Of a stretch of DNA of 64,000 bases, positions 43,578 through 58,300 are shown piece after piece. The first letter of the stretch is position 1. Every line of letters begins with the position of its first letter. The stretch is from contig NC_135137.1 of assembly GCF_051014445.1 (NCBI RefSeq), positions 18,477,501-18,541,500 of the forward strand, given 5' to 3'. Both the position numbers and the translations under genes were made by a program. Origin of the DNA: Colletes latitarsis. Lineage: Eukaryota; Arthropoda; Insecta; Hymenoptera; Colletidae. The notes beneath the pieces are model-generated. The model did no database searches, was not told the origin of the DNA, and worked only from the letters and a program-made list of their open reading frames with translations.

Positions 43578-45425
43578 TAATTAATGGCCGCGCCAGCCTC
43601 CTCCCGGCCGTCCGTCCGCGTAGCACCGTCCACCTCCATGGAGGACGATGCCACCGCCCTCGGCACCGGAGCCGGTGCAGCCCGCCTCTTCCTCTCCTTC
43701 CGGGAGGGGGGGGAGCACTTCTTGCTCCCCACCCTGTGATCGGCTGGCCTCCCCATGTCCGCACACAGCGGGCAGTGGGGGGCCGCCGAGCACTGGCTCG
43801 CACGGTGCTCTTTGGCACCGCAGCGGTAACACTGACCGCTGCGGTCCACCGGCGAGGTGCACCACTGCCTCACGTGCCCCAATTCGAGGCAGCGGTGACA
43901 CTGGAGCGGGCGCGGCGCGAGGATTTCCACTCGCGCCGAAACCCACCCCACCAACACCCTCCCGGATTCCGCCACCTTAGGGGCGGCGGAGAGGGGGCAC
44001 CGGGCCCACACCGACCCGAGGCCGGAGGGCGATCTGCGGATCTCTCCGATCCGCAGGTCCTCCACAGGACAGTCCCCCGCCCTCGCAAGGGCACGGGACA
44101 CATCCTGTGCGCTGGCCGAGTCGTCCAGCCCACAAACGCGCATCTCCGTGCGCTTCGTAGGCCGGGCGACCCGGACACCTCGCTCGCCCAGCTGCTCCCG
44201 GAGCCTCTGGGCGACACGATCCGCCTTCGCGCCGCCTTCTGCACCGGGGATCTCCAGCAAGAGACCCCCGGTCACGGCCCTCTTCGCCCTTACGGAGGCG
44301 ATGCTCAGCTCTTCCAGGGAGATATTCTCCCTGGCGAGCCGCATCGCCTCCGCGAGGGTCAGGTCGCCCCCCTGCGCAACGGTCAGCGTCACCGCTGCCG
44401 TTTTTGGGGGACGACCTGGTCGTGCCTCCCGACCTTCGCGGCCTTTACCTTGGCCGCCGGCGGCGGAGGCGGAGGCTGCGGTTGCGAGGCCTTCCTCGCC
44501 GCCCGCTTCGCCTTCCGCCCCACCACCTCACTCCACGCCAGCCCCCCTTGGGAGGGTGCTGTGGAGGACGCGACCACCGCGACCACGGGTACACCACCCC
44601 CCTTGGGGGTCGCGACCCGGGGCCCTGGTGCCGCAACGCTGGGCGGAGCCTTCACTCCGCCCTTCTTTGCCTTCCCCGACTGTACCGGAACAGGTCGGGG
44701 AGGCACCGCCTTCCTGCTGACCGCTCTTCCGGCGAGGAGCTCCTCCCGGAAGGCGGCCAGCTTGCCATCAATCATGTCCCCAATCCTCCTCAGAAGATCG
44801 TCTTCTGAGGAGGACGGGGACTTCTTCACGGGCGGAGTGCGGGTGGAGGGGCCCGCGGTGCCCCGCACCACTGCCGCCGCACTCCGCTTATTTACCTCCG
44901 CCGAGGGACGCGGCGGTGGATGAGGAGGGAGGATGGGAGGGAGGGCCGCGCTGTTCCACAGCGCCTCTGCCCTCCTCCTCCCCTGTCGCTCCTCCTCCAA
45001 CTGAGCTCCCGCGCCGCCTCCCTCATTTCCTCCGCCGCGGCCTTCAGGGCCTCCGCGCCACCGCTCTTCTGCCCCTTAAAGGCGCAGGCAGCGGCGACTT
45101 TCTCCACCCGCCTCAGGGACGAGGAGATCCTCTCCGATATCTCCTCGGTCACCTCGTCCCTGAGGCAACTCAGCCTCACCGACGGGCTCATTGCCCCGCC
45201 CACCTCGACGACGGCCTGCCCCGTCCTCTTCCTCTTAGAGCCTATGTGGCTCGTGCTGGAGGAGAAGGACGAGACCGACGCCGTCTCGTCGTCCTCCTCC
45301 ACCCTCCACGAAGCCGGACCTGGCGCTGAGTGCGGCGCAAGCGCCGCCACCCTAACCCCAACCCCGTCTCCGTCCTCCCCAACCGACAAAACCCGCCCCA
45401 TCCCCATTTTATTTTCTGTGTCCAT
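43577..45425 (-). pseudogene. R1-clade ORF1 of copy B, frameshifted
   Basis: Three frames in series cover what is one ORF in copy A. A 28-bp deletion near 45000 (copy A has the extra bases after AGCTCAG) causes the first shift and a 1-bp deletion near 44427 (GGGAAGGC to GGGAGGC) the second. The start ATG is at 45425; another in-frame ATG lies at 45461. The three zinc knuckles are intact in the last frame (CHRCLELGHVRQWC onward), which runs to the TAA in TAATG. The first ~60 residues differ much more from copy A than the rest does. This suggests a mosaic origin. Confidence 0.85.
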
Positions 45426-46983
45426 AATAGTCCCACGGGATGGCCGGAAATAAAGGTCCACCCGGGCAGAGCCGCCTTACCCGGGTAAGCTTAATACCCC
45501 GGGGGTTCGGCAGGTTCCCCGGAGGTGGTCGCTTGGGATTGGGCCTTCTCCCCCAACCATGCATCCCATCGCCGCGCACCATAGCTTAGGATTGGAGGGC
45601 GATTTTATAGAGTCGCCATACTCGTGGCCCAGGCGGTTAAGCCAAGACCCCCGTTCCTCCTGCCGTCACGTACCATTCACAAAACCAATAGGGAATTGTG
45701 AATGGGTCGTTGTGACGACCAACAAGAGGCTTACGGTGTGTGTATGACTCGGGTACCCCGGGTTCGTTAAGCCCGAACTGCAGCTGAAAGGCTGGCAGCC
45801 CCTGAGGGGATCTGGCTTATACTTTCGCATTTTTCGCAAACTTGTTGGCTAGATCCTGGGTTTTTTTCGGGTTTGAATCACGTAGTAATGTGGTACCACA
45901 CAGAAACAGTCCATTAAACCTGGATTCGGACAGTATTTTAGCGGATAACACCGGCTAGGTCTGGGTTTCGTCTGGGTTATGCCCGCATCAGGCTCATGAT
46001 TTTGCCTCCTTTGCATACTTGTTGGCAAGATCGTGGGTTTTTTTCGTGTTTGATCCACGTAGTAATGTGGTAACACACTGAAGCAGTCAATTAAACCTGG
46101 TTTCGATCAATATTTTAGAGGATAACACCGGTTAGGTCTGGGTTAGGTCTGGGAAATGCGCGCATCTGGCTTATACTTTCGCCATTTTCGCAAACTTGTG
46201 GGCCAGATCCTGGGTTTTTTTCATGTTTGAATCACGTAGTAATGTGGTACCACACAGATACAGTTCATTAAACCTGGATTCGATCAATATTTTAGAGGAT
46301 AACACCGGTTAGGTCTGGGTTAGGTCTGGGTTATGCCCGCATCTGGCTCATGATTTTGCCTTCTTCGCATACTTGTTGGCCAGATCCTGAGTTTTTTTCG
46401 TGTTTGAATCACGTAGTAATGTGGTAACACACTGAATCAGTCAATTAAATCTGGTTTCGATCAATATTTTAGAGGATAACACCGGTTAGGTCTGGGTTTC
46501 GTCTGGGTTATGCCCGCATCTGGCACATGATTTTGCCTTCTTCACATACTTGTTGGCCAGATCCTGGGTTTTTTTCGGGTTTGAATCACGTAGTATTGTG
46601 TTAACACAGTGAAGCAGTCAATTAAACCTGGTTTCGATCAATATTTTAGAGGATAACACCGGTTAGGTTTGGGTTAGGTCTGGGTTATGCCCGCATCTGG
46701 CTCATGATTTTGACTTCTTCGCATACTTGTTGGCCAGATCCTGGGTTTTTTTGTGTTTGAATCACGTAGTAATGTGGTAACACACTGAATCAGTCAATTA
46801 AACCTGGTTTCGATCAATATTTTAGAGGATAACACCGGTTAGGTTTGGGTTAGGTCTGGGTTTTGCCCGCATCTGGCTCATGATTTTGCCTTCTTCGCAT
46901 ACTTGTTGGCCAGATCCTGGGTTTTTTTGTGTTTGAATCACGTAGTAATGTGGTAACACACTGAATCAGTCAATTAAACCTGG

Positions 46984-49330
46984 TTTCGATCAATATTTTA
47001 GAGGATAACACCGGTTAGGTCTGGGTTAGGTCTGGGTTATGCCCGCACCTGGCTAATGATTTTGCCTTCACCGCATACTTGTTGGCCAGATCCTGGGTTT
47101 TTTCGTGTTTGAATCACGTAGCGATGTGGTATCACACTGAAGCAGTCAATTAAACCTGGTTTCGAGCAATATTTTAGAGGATAACACCGGTTAGGTCTGG
47201 GTTAGGTCTGGGATATGCCCGCATCTGGCACATGATTTTGCCTTCTTCACATACTTGTTGGCCAGATCCTGGGTTTTTTTCGGGTTTGAATCACATAGTA
47301 TTGTGTTAACACAGTGAAGCAGTCAATTAAACCTGGTTTCGATCAATATTTTAGAGGATAACACCGGTTAGATCTGGGTTAGGTCTGGGTTATGCCCGCA
47401 TCTGGCTCATGATTTTGCCTTCTTCGCATACTTGTTGGCCAGATCCTGGGTTTTTTTGAGTTTGAATCACGTAGTAATGTGGTAACACACTGAATCAGTC
47501 AATTAAACCTGGTTTCGATCAATATTTTAGAGGATAACACCGGTTAGGTCTGGTTTAGGTCTCGGTTATGCCCGCATCTGGCTCATGATTTTGCCTTCTT
47601 CGCATACTTCTTGGCCAGATCCTGAGTTTTTTTCGTGTTTGAATCACGTAGTAATGTGGTAACACACTGAATCAGTTAATTAAACCTGGTTTCGATCAAT
47701 ATTTTAGATAACACCGGTTAGGTCTGGGTTAGGTCTGGGATATGCGCGCATCTGGCTTATACTTTCGCCTTTTTCGCAAACTAGTTGGCTAGATCCTGGG
47801 ATTTTTTCGGGTTTGAATCACGTAGTAATGTGGTACCACACAGAAACAGTCCAGTAAACCTGGATTCGGACAGTATTTTAGAGGATAACACCGGTTAGGT
47901 CTGGGTTAGGTCTGGGTTATGCCCGCATCTGGCTCATGATTTTGCCTTCTTCGCATACTTGTTGGCCAGATCCTGGGTTTTTTTGTGTTTGAATCACGTA
48001 GTAATGTGGTAACACACTGAATCAGTCAATTAAACCTGGTTTCGATCAATATTTTAGAGGATAACACCGGTTAGGTCTGGGTTAGGTCTGGGTTATGCCC
48101 GCACCTGGCTAATGATTTTGCCTTCACCGCATACTTGTTGGCCAGATCCTGGGTTCTTTCGTGTTTGAATCACGTAGCGATGTGGTATCACACTGAAGCA
48201 GTCAATTAAACCTGGTTTCGAGCAATATTTTAGAGGATAACACCGGTTAGGTCTGGGTTAGGTCTGGGATATGCCCGCATCTGGCACATGATTTTGCCTT
48301 CTTCACATACTTGTTGGCCAGATCCTGGGTTTTTTTCGGGTTTGAATCACGTAGTATTGTGTTAACACAGTGAAGCAGTCAATTAAACCTGGTTTCGATC
48401 AATATTTTAGAGGATAACACCGGTTAGGTTTGGGTTAGGTCTGGGTTATGCCCGCATCTGGCTCATGATTTTGACTTCTTCGCATACTTGTTGGCCAGAT
48501 CCTGGGTTTTTTTGTGTTTGAATCACGTAGTAATGTGGTAACACACTGAATCAGTCAATTAAACCTGGTTTCGATCAATATTTTAGAGGATAACACCGGT
48601 TAGGTTTGGGTTAGGTCTGGGTTTTGCCCGCATCTGGCTCATGATTTTGCCTTCTTCGCATACTTGTTGGCCAGATCCTGGGTTTTTTTGTGTTTGAATC
48701 ACGTAGTAATGTGGTAACACACTGAATCAGTCAATTAAACCTGGTTTCGATCAATATTTTAGAGGATAACACCGGTTAGGTCTGGGTTAGGTCTGGGTTA
48801 TGCCCGCATCTGGCTCATGATTTTGACTTCTTCGCATACTTGTTGGCCAGATCCTGGGTTTTTTTGTGTTTGAATCACGTAGTAATGTGGTAACACACTG
48901 AATCAGTCAATTAAACCTGGTTTCGATCAATATTTTAGAGGATAACACCGGTTAGGTTTGGGTTAGGTCTGGGTTTTGCCCGCATCTGGCTCATGATTTT
49001 GCCTTCTTCGCATACTTGTTGGCCAGATCCTGGGTTTTTTTGTGTTTGAATCACGTAGTAATGTGGTAACACACTGAATCAGTCAATTAAACCTGGTTTC
49101 GATCAATATTTTAGAGGATAACACCGGTTAGGTCTGGGTTAGGTCTGGGTTATGCCCGCACCTGGCTAATGATTTTGCCTTCACCGCATACTTGTTGGCC
49201 AGATCCTGGGTTTTTTCGTGTTTGAATCACGTAGCGATGTGGTATCACACTGAAGCAGTCAATTAAACCTGGTTTCGAGCAATATTTTAGAGGATAACAC
49301 CGGTTAGGTCTGGGTTAGGTCTGGGATATG
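46984..49330 (+). repeat. Higher-order unit of six monomers (~1056 bp)
   Basis: A diagnostic monomer (GCACCTGGCTAATGATTTTG then CCTTCACCGC) recurs at 47045, 48101 and 49158, spaced 1056 and 1057 bp, which is six 176-bp monomers. Confidence 0.75.
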
Positions 49331-52300
49331 CCCGCATCTGGCACATGATTTTGCCTTCTTCACATACTTGTTGGCCAGATCCTGGGTTTTTTTCGGGTTT
49401 GAATCACATAGTATTGTGTTAACACAGTGAAGCAGTCAATTAAACCTGGTTTCGATCAATATTTTAGAGGATAACACCGGTTAGATCTGGGTTAGGTCTG
49501 GGTTATGCCCGCATCTGGCTCATGATTTTGCCTTCTTCGCATACTTCTTGGCCAGATCCTGAGTTTTTTTCGTGTTTGAATCACGTAGTAATGTGGTAAC
49601 ACACTGAATCAGTTAATTAAACCTGGTTTCGATCAATATTTTAGATAACACCGGTTAGGTCTGGGTTAGGTCTGGGATATGCGCGCATCTGGCTTATACT
49701 TTCGCCTTTTTCGCAAACTAGTTGGCTAGATCCTGGGATTTTTTCGGGTTTGAATCACGTAGTAATGTGGTACCACACAGAAACAGTCCAGTAAACCTGG
49801 ATTCGGACAGTATTTTAGAGGATAACACCGGTTAGGTCTGGGTTAGGTCTGGGTTATGCCCGCATCTGGCTCATGATTTTGCCTTCTTCGCATACTTGTT
49901 GGCCAGATCCTGAGTCTTTTTCGTGTTTGAATCACGTAGTAATGTGGTAACACACTGAATCAGTCAATTAAACCTGGTTCGATCAATATTTTAGATAACA
50001 CCGGTTAGGTCTGGGTTAGGTCTGGGATATGCGCGCATCTGGCTTATTCTTTCGCCATTTTCGCAAACTAGTTGGCTAGATCCTGGGATTTTTTCGGGTT
50101 TGAATCACGTAGTAATGTGGCAACACACTGAAGCAGTCCAGTAAACCTGGATTCGGACAGTATTTTAGAGGATAACACCGGTTAGGTCTGGGTTTCGTCT
50201 GGGTTATGCCCGCATCTGGCACATGATTTTGCCTTCTTCACATACTTGTTGGCCAGATCCTGGGTTTTTTTCGGGTTTGAATCACGTAGTATTGTGGTAA
50301 CACAGTGAAGCAGTCAATTAAACCTGGTTTCGATCAATATTTTAGAGGATAACACCGGTTAGGTTTGGGTTAGGTCTGGGTTATGCCCGCATCTGGCTCA
50401 CGATTTGGCCTTCTTCGCATACTTGTTGGCCAGATCCTGGGTTTTTTTCGTGTTTGAATCACGTAGTAATGTCGTAACACACTCAAGCAATCAATTAAAC
50501 CTGGTTTCGATCAATGTTTCAGAGGATAACACCGGTTAGGTCTGGGTTAGGTCTGGGTTATGCCCGCATCTGGCTTATACTTTCGCCATTTTCGCAAACT
50601 TGTTGGCCAGATCCTGGGTTTTTTTCGTGTCTGAATCACGTAGTGATGTGGTAACACACTGAAGCAGTCAATTAAACCTGGTTTCGATCAATATTTTAGA
50701 GGATAACACCGGTTAGGTCTGGGTTAGGTCTGGGTTATGCCCGCACCTGGCTAATGATTTTGCCTTCACCGCATACTTGTTGGCCAGATCCTGGGTTTTT
50801 TCGTGTTTGAATCACGTAGCGATGTGGTAACACACTGAAGCAGTCAATTAAACCTGGTTTCGAGCAATATTTTAGAGGATAACACCGGTTAGGTCTGGGT
50901 TAGGTCTGGGATATGCCCGCATCTGGCTCATGATTTGGCCGTCTTCGCATACTTGTTGGCCAGATCCTGGGGTTTTTTCGTGTTTGAATCACGTAGTAAT
51001 GTGGTAACATACTGAAGCAGTCAATTCAACCTGGTTTCGATCAATGTTTTCGAGGATAACACCGGTTAGGTCTGGGTTAGGTCTGGGATATGCGCGCATC
51101 TGGCTTATGCTTTCGCCTTTTTCGCAAACTTGTTGGCCAGATCCTGGGTTTTTTCGGGTGTGAATCACGTAGTAATGTGGTACCACACAGAAGCAGTCCA
51201 TTAAACCTGGATTCGGACAGTATTTTAGCGGATAACACCGGTTAGCTCTGATATTCGTCTGGGTTATGCCCGCACCTGGCTCATGATTTTGCCTTCTTCG
51301 CATACTTGTTGGCCAGATCCTGGGTTTTTTTCGTGTTTGAAACACGTAGTAATGTGGTAACACACTGAAGCAGTCAATTAAACCTGGGTTCGATCAATGT
51401 TTTAGAGGATAACACCGGTTAGGTCTGGGTTAGGTGTGGGATATGCGCGCATCTGGCTTATGCTTTCGCCTTTTTCGCAAACTTGTTGGCCAGATCCTGG
51501 GTTTTTTCGGGTTTGAATCACGTAGTAATGTGGTACCACACAGAAGCAGTCCATTAAACCTGGATTCGGACAGTATTTTGCCGATAACACCGGTTAGCTC
51601 TGATATTCGTCTGGGTTATGCCCGCACCTGGCTCATGATTTTGCCTTCTTCGCATACTTGTTGGCCAGATCTTGGGTTTTTTTCGTGTTTGAAACACTGT
51701 AGTAATGTGGTAACACACTGAAGCAGTCAATTAAACCTGGATTCGATCAATGTTTTAGAGGATAACACCGGTTAGGTCTGGGTTAGGTCTGGGATATGCG
51801 CGCATCTGGCTTATACTTTCGCCTTTTTCGCAAACCTGTTGACTAGATCCTGGGTTTTTTCGGGTTTGAATCACGTAGTAATGTGGTACCACACAGAAGC
51901 AGTCCATTAAACCTGGATTCGGACAGTATTTTAGTGGATAACACCGGTTAGGTCTGGGTTAGGTCTGGGATATGCGCGCATCTGGCTTATACTTTCGCCT
52001 TTTTCGCAAACTTGTTGGCCAGACCTGGGGTTTTTTTTCGTGTTTGAATCACGTAGTAATGTGGTAACACACTGAATCAGTCAATTAAACCTGGTTTCGA
52101 TCAATATTTTAGAGGATAACACTGGTTAGGTCTGGGATATGCGCGCATCTGTTTTATACTTTCGCCTTTTTCGCAAACTTGTTGGCTAGATCCTGGGTTT
52201 TTTTCGGGATTGAATCTCGTAGTGATGTGGTACCACACAGAAACAGTCCATTAAGCCTGGTTTCGGACAGTATTTTAGAGGATAACACCGGTTAGGTCTG

Positions 52301-52379
52301 TGTTTCGTCTGGGTTATGCCCGCATCAGGCTCATGATTTTGCCTTCTTCGCATACTTGTTGGCCAGATCCTGGGTTTTT

Positions 52380-55300
52380 TTCGTGTTTGAATCACGTAGT
52401 AATGTGGTAACACACTGAAGCAGTCAATTAAACCTGGTTTCGATGAATATTTTAGAGGATAACACCGGTTAGGTCTGGGATATGCTCGCATCTGGCTTAT
52501 ACTTTCGCCATTTTCGCAAACTTGTTGGCCAGATCCTGGGTTTTTTTCGTGTCTGAATCACGTAGTGATGTGGTAGCACACTGAAGCAGTCAATTAAACC
52601 TGGTTTCGATCAATATTTTAGAGGATAACACCGGTTAGGTCTGGGTTAGGTCTGGGTTATGCCCGCACCTGGCTAATGATTTTGCCTTCACCGCATACTT
52701 GTTGGCCAGATCCTGGGTTTTTTCGTGTTTGAATCACGTAGCGATGTGGTAACACACTGAAGCAGTCAATTAAACCTGGTTTCGAGCAATATTTTAGAGG
52801 ATAACACCGGTTAGGTCTGGGTTAGGTCTGGGATATGCCCGCATCTGGCTCATGATTTGGCCGTCTTCGCATACTTGTTGGCCAGATCCTGGGGTTTTTT
52901 CGTGTTTGAATCACGTAGTAATGTGGTAACATACTGAAGCAGTCAATTCAACCTGGTTTCGATCAATGTTTTAGAGGATAACACCGGTTAGGTCTGGGTT
53001 AGGTCTGGGATATGCGCGCATCTGGCTTATACTTTCGCCTTTTTCGCAAACTTGTTGGCTAGATCCTGGGTTTTTTCGGGTGTGAATCACGTAGTAATGT
53101 GGTACCACACAGAAGCAGTCGATTAAACCTGGATTCGGACAGTATTTTAGCGGATAACACCGGTTAGCTCTGATATTCGTCTGGGTTATGCCCGCACCTG
53201 GCTCATGACTTTGCCTTCTTCGCATACTTGTTGGCCAGATCCTGGGTTTTTTTCGTGTTTGAAACACGTAGTAATGTGGTAACACACTGAAGCAGTCAAT
53301 TAAACCTGGATTCGATCAATGTTTTAGAGGATAACACCGGTTAGGTCTGGGTTAGGTCTGGGATATGCGCGCATCTGGCTTATACTTTCGCCTTTTTCGC
53401 AAACCTGTTGACTAGATCCTGGGTTTTTTCGGGTTTGAATCACGTAGTAATGTGGTACCACACAGAAGCAGTCCATTAAACCTGGATTCGGACAGTATTT
53501 TAGTGGGTAACACCGGTTAGGTCTGGGTTAGGTCTGGGATATGCGCGCATCTGGCTTATACTTTCGCCTTTTTCGCAAACTTGTTGGCCAGATCTTGGGT
53601 TTTTTTCGTGTTTGAATCACGTAGTAATGTGGTAACACACTGAAGCAGTCAATTAAACCTGGTTTCGATCAATATTTTAGAGGATAACACCGGTTAGGTC
53701 TGGGATATGCGCGCATCTGTTTTATACTTTCGCCTTTTTCGCAAACTTATTGGCTAGATCCTGGGTTTTTTTCGGGATTGAATCTCGTAGTGATGTGGTA
53801 CCACACAGAAACAGTCCATTAAGCCTGGTTTCGGACAGTATTTTAGAGGATAACACCGGTTAGGTCTGTGTTTCGTCTGGGTTATGCCTGCATCAGGCTC
53901 ATGATTTTGCCTTCTTCGCATACTTGTTGGCCAGATCCTGGGTTTTTTTCGTGTTTGAATCACGTAGTAATGTGGTAACACACTGAAGCAGACAATTAAA
54001 CCTGGTTTCGATGAATATTTTAGAGGATAACACCGGTTAGGTCTGGGATATGCGCGCATCTGTTTTATACTTTCGCCTTTTTCGCAAACTTGTTGGCTAG
54101 ATCCTGGGTTTTTTTCGGGATTGAATCTCGTAGTGATGTGGTACCACACAGAAACAGTCCATTAAGCCTGGTTTCGGACAGTATTTTAGAGGATAACACC
54201 GGTTAGGTCTGTGTGTCGTCTGGGTTATGCCCGCATCAGGCTCATGATTTTGCCTTCTTCGCATACTTGTTGGCCAGATCCTGGGTTTTTTTCGTGTTTG
54301 AAACACGTAGTAATGTGGTAACACACTGAAGCAGTCAATTAAACCTGGGTTCGATCAATGTTTTAGAGGATAACACCGGATAGGTCTGGGTTAGGTCTGG
54401 GATATGCGCGCATCTGGCTTATACTTTCGCCTTTTTCGCAAACCTGTTGACTAGATCCTGGGTTTTTTCGGGGTTGAATCACGTAGTAATGTGGTACCAC
54501 ACAGAAGCAGTCCATTAAACCTGGATTCGGACAGTATTTTAGTGGATAACACCGGTTAGGTCTGGGTTAGGTCTGGGATATGCGCGCATCTGGCTTATAC
54601 TTTCGCCTTTTTGGCAAACTTGTTGGCCAGATCTTGGGTTTTTTTCGTGTTTGAATCACGTAGTAATGTGGTAACACACTGAATCAGTCAATTAAACCTG
54701 GTTTCGACCAATATTTTAGAGGATAACACCGGTTAGGTCTGGGTTAGGTCTGGATTATGCCCGCATCTGGCTAATGATTTTGCCTTCTTCGCATACTTGC
54801 TGGCCAGATCCATTTGGGTTTTTTTCGTGTTTGAATCACGTAGTAATGTGGTAACACACTGAAGCAGTCAATTAAACCTGGTTTCGATGAATATTTTAGA
54901 GGATAACACCGGTTAGGTCTGGGATATGCGCGCATCTGTCTTATACTTTCGCCTTTTTCGCAAACTTGTTGGCTAGATCCTGGGTTTTTTTCGGGTTTGA
55001 ATCTCGTAGTGATGTGGTACCTCACAGAAACAGTCCATTAAGCCTGGTTTCGGACAGTATTTTAGAGGATAACACCGGTTAGGTCTGGGTTTCGTCTGGG
55101 TTATGCCCGCATCAGGCTCATGATTTTGCCTTCCTCGCATACTTGTTGGCCAGATCCTGGGTTTTTTTCGAGTTTGAATCACGTAGTAATGTGGTAACAC
55201 ACTGAAGCAGTCAATTAAACCTGGTTTCGATCAATATTTTAGAGGATAACACCGGTTAGGTCTGGGTTAGGTGTGGGTTATGCCCGCATCTGGCTTATGA

Positions 55301-58300
55301 TTTGGCCTTCTTCGCATACTTGTTGGCCAGATCTTGGGTTTTTTTCGTGTTTGAATCACGTAGTAATGTGGTAACACACTGAATCAGTCAATTAAACCTG
55401 GTTTCGACCAATATTTTAGAGGATATCACCGGTTAGGTCTGGGTTAGGTCTGGGTTATGCCCGCATCAGGCTAATGATTTTGCCTTCTTCGCATACTTGC
55501 TGGCCAGATCCTGGGTTTTTTTCGTGTTTGAATCACGTAGTAATGTGGTAACACACTGAAGCAGTCAATTAAACCTGGTTTCGATGAATATTTTAGAGGA
55601 TAACACCGGTTAGGTCTGGGATATGCGCCCATCTGGCTTATACTTTCGCCTTTTTCGCAAACTTGTTGGCCAGATCCTGGGTTTTTTTCGTGTTTGAATC
55701 ACGTAGTAATGTGGTACCACATTGAAGCAGTCAATTAAATCTGGTTTCGAACAATATTTTAGAGGATAACACCGGTTAGGTCTGGGTTAGGTCTGGGTTA
55801 TGCCCGCATCTGGCTCATGATTTGGCCTTCTTCGCATACTTGTTGGCCAGATCCTGGGTTTTTTTCGTATTTGAATCACGTAGTAATGTGGTACCACACA
55901 GAAACAGTCCATTAAACCTGGATTCGATCAATATTTTAGAGGATAACACCGGTTAGGTCTGGGATATGCGCCCATCTGGCTTATACTTTCGCCTTTTTCG
56001 CAAACTTGTTGGCTTGATCCTGGGTTTTTTCGGGTTTGAATCACGTAGTAATGTGGTACCACACAGAGGCAGTCCATTAAACCTGGATTCGGACAGTATT
56101 TTAGCGGATAACACCGGTTAGCTCTGATATTCGTCTGGGTTATGCCCGCGCCTGGCTCATGATTTTGCCTTCTTCGCATACTTGTTGGCCAGATCCTGGG
56201 TTTTTTTCGTATTTGAAACACGTAGTAATGTGGTAACACACTGAAGCAGTCAATTAAACCTGGGTTCGATCAATGTTTTAGAGGATAACACCGGTTAGGT
56301 CTGGGTTAGGTCTGGATTATGCCCGCATCTGGCTAATGATTTTGCCTTCTTCGCATACTTGCTGGCCAGATCCATTTGGGTTTTTTTCGTGTTTGAATCA
56401 CGTAGTAATGTGGTAACACACTGAAGCAGTCAATTAAACCTGGATTCGGACAGTATTTTAGTGGATAACACCGGTTAGGTCTGGGTTAGGTCTGGGATAT
56501 GCGCGCATCTGGCTTATACTTTCGCCTTTTTGGCAAACTTGTTGGCCAGATCTTGGGTTTTTTTCGTGTTTGAATCACGTAGTAATGTGGTAACACACTG
56601 AATCAGTCAATTAAACCTGGTTTCGACCAATATTTTAGAGGATAACACCGGTTAGGTCTGGGTTAGGACTGGATTATGCCCGCATCTGGCTAATGATTTT
56701 GCCTTCTTCGCATACTTGCTGGCCAGATCCATTTGGGTTTTTTTCGTGTTTGAATCACGTAGTAATGTGGTAACACACTGAAGCAGTCAATTAAACCTGG
56801 TTTCGATGAATATTTTAGAGGATAACACCGGTTAGGTCTGGGATATGCGCGCATCTGTCTTATACTTTCGCCTTTTTCGCAAACTTGTTGGCTAGATCCT
56901 GGGTTTTTTTCGTGTTTGAATCTCGTAGTGATGTGGTACCTCACAGAAACAGTCCATTAAGCCTGGTTTCGGACAGTATTTTAGAGGATAACACCGGTTA
57001 GGTCTGGGTTAGGTCTGGGTTATGCCCGCACCTGGCTAATGATTTTGCCTTCACCGCATACTTGTTGGCCAGATCCTGGGTTTTTTTCGTGTTTGAATCA
57101 CGTAGTAATGTGGTAACACACTGAAGCAGTCAATTAAACCTGGTTTCGATGAATATTTTAGAGGATAACACCGGTTAGGTCTGGGATATGCCCGCATCTG
57201 GCTTATACTTTCGCCATTTTCGCAAACTTGTTGGCCAGATCCTGGGTTTTTTTCGTGTCTGAATCACGTAGTGATGTGGTAGCACACTGAAGCAGTCAAT
57301 TAAACCTGGTTTCGATCAATATTTTAGAGGATAACACCGGTTAGGTCTGGGTTAGGTCTGGGTTATGCCCGCACCTGGCTAATGATTTTGCCTTCACCGC
57401 ATACTTGTTGGCCAGATCCTGGGTTTTTTCGTGTTTGAATCACGTAGCGATGTGGTAACACACTGAAGCAGTCAATTAAACCTGGTTTCGAGCAATATTT
57501 TAGAGGATAACACCGGTTAGGTCTGGGTTAGGTCTGGGATATGCCCGCATCTGGCTCATGATTTGGCCGTCTTCGCATACTTGTTGGCCAGATCCTGGGG
57601 TTTTTTCGTGTTTGAATCACGTAGTAATGTGGTAACATACTGAAGCAGTCAATTCAACCTGGTTTCGATCAATGTTTTAGAGGATAACACCGGTTAGGTC
57701 TGGGTTAGGTCTGGGATATGCGCGCATCTGGCTTATACTTTCGCCTTTTTCGCAAACTTGTTGGCTAGATCCTGGGTTTTTTCGGGTGTGAATCACGTAG
57801 TAATGTGGTACCACACAGAAGCAGTCGATTAAACCTGGATTCGGACAGTATTTTAGCGGATAACACCGGTTAGCTCTGATATTCGTCTGGGTTATGCCCG
57901 CACCTGGCTCATGACTTTGCCTTCTTCGCATACTTGTTGGCCAGATCCTGGGTTTTTTTCGTGTTTGAAACACGTAGTAATGTGGTAACACACTGAAGCA
58001 GTCAATTAAACCTGGATTCGATCAATGTTTTAGAGGATAACACCGGTTAGGTCTGGGTTAGGTCTGGGATATGCGCGCATCTGGCTTATACTTTCGCCTT
58101 TTTCGCAAACCTGTTGACTAGATCCTGGGTTTTTTCGGGTTTGAATCACGTAGTAATGTGGTACCACACAGAAGCAGTCCATTAAACCTGGATTCGGACA
58201 GTATTTTAGTGGGTAACACCGGTTAGGTCTGGGTTAGGTCTGGGATATGCGCGCATCTGGCTTATACTTTCGCCTTTTTCGCAAACTTGTTGGCCAGATC

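Larger units (their letters stand above)
39856..45809 (-). mobile_element. Near full-length R1-clade retrotransposon (copy B, ~5.95 kb), minus strand
   Basis: Same family as copy A over its whole length: poly(T) (39856-39879), 3' UTR, intact ORF2, TAATG, ORF1, and a 5' end matching CCCCTCAGGGG (minus, ends at 45809). ORF1 is broken by two deletions. The flanks do not match: GTGGCTGGCCC on the 3' side and ATCTGGCTTATAC, which is 176-bp satellite, on the 5' side. No target-site duplication exists, so it sits exactly at the change from one satellite domain to the other. Confidence 0.92.
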
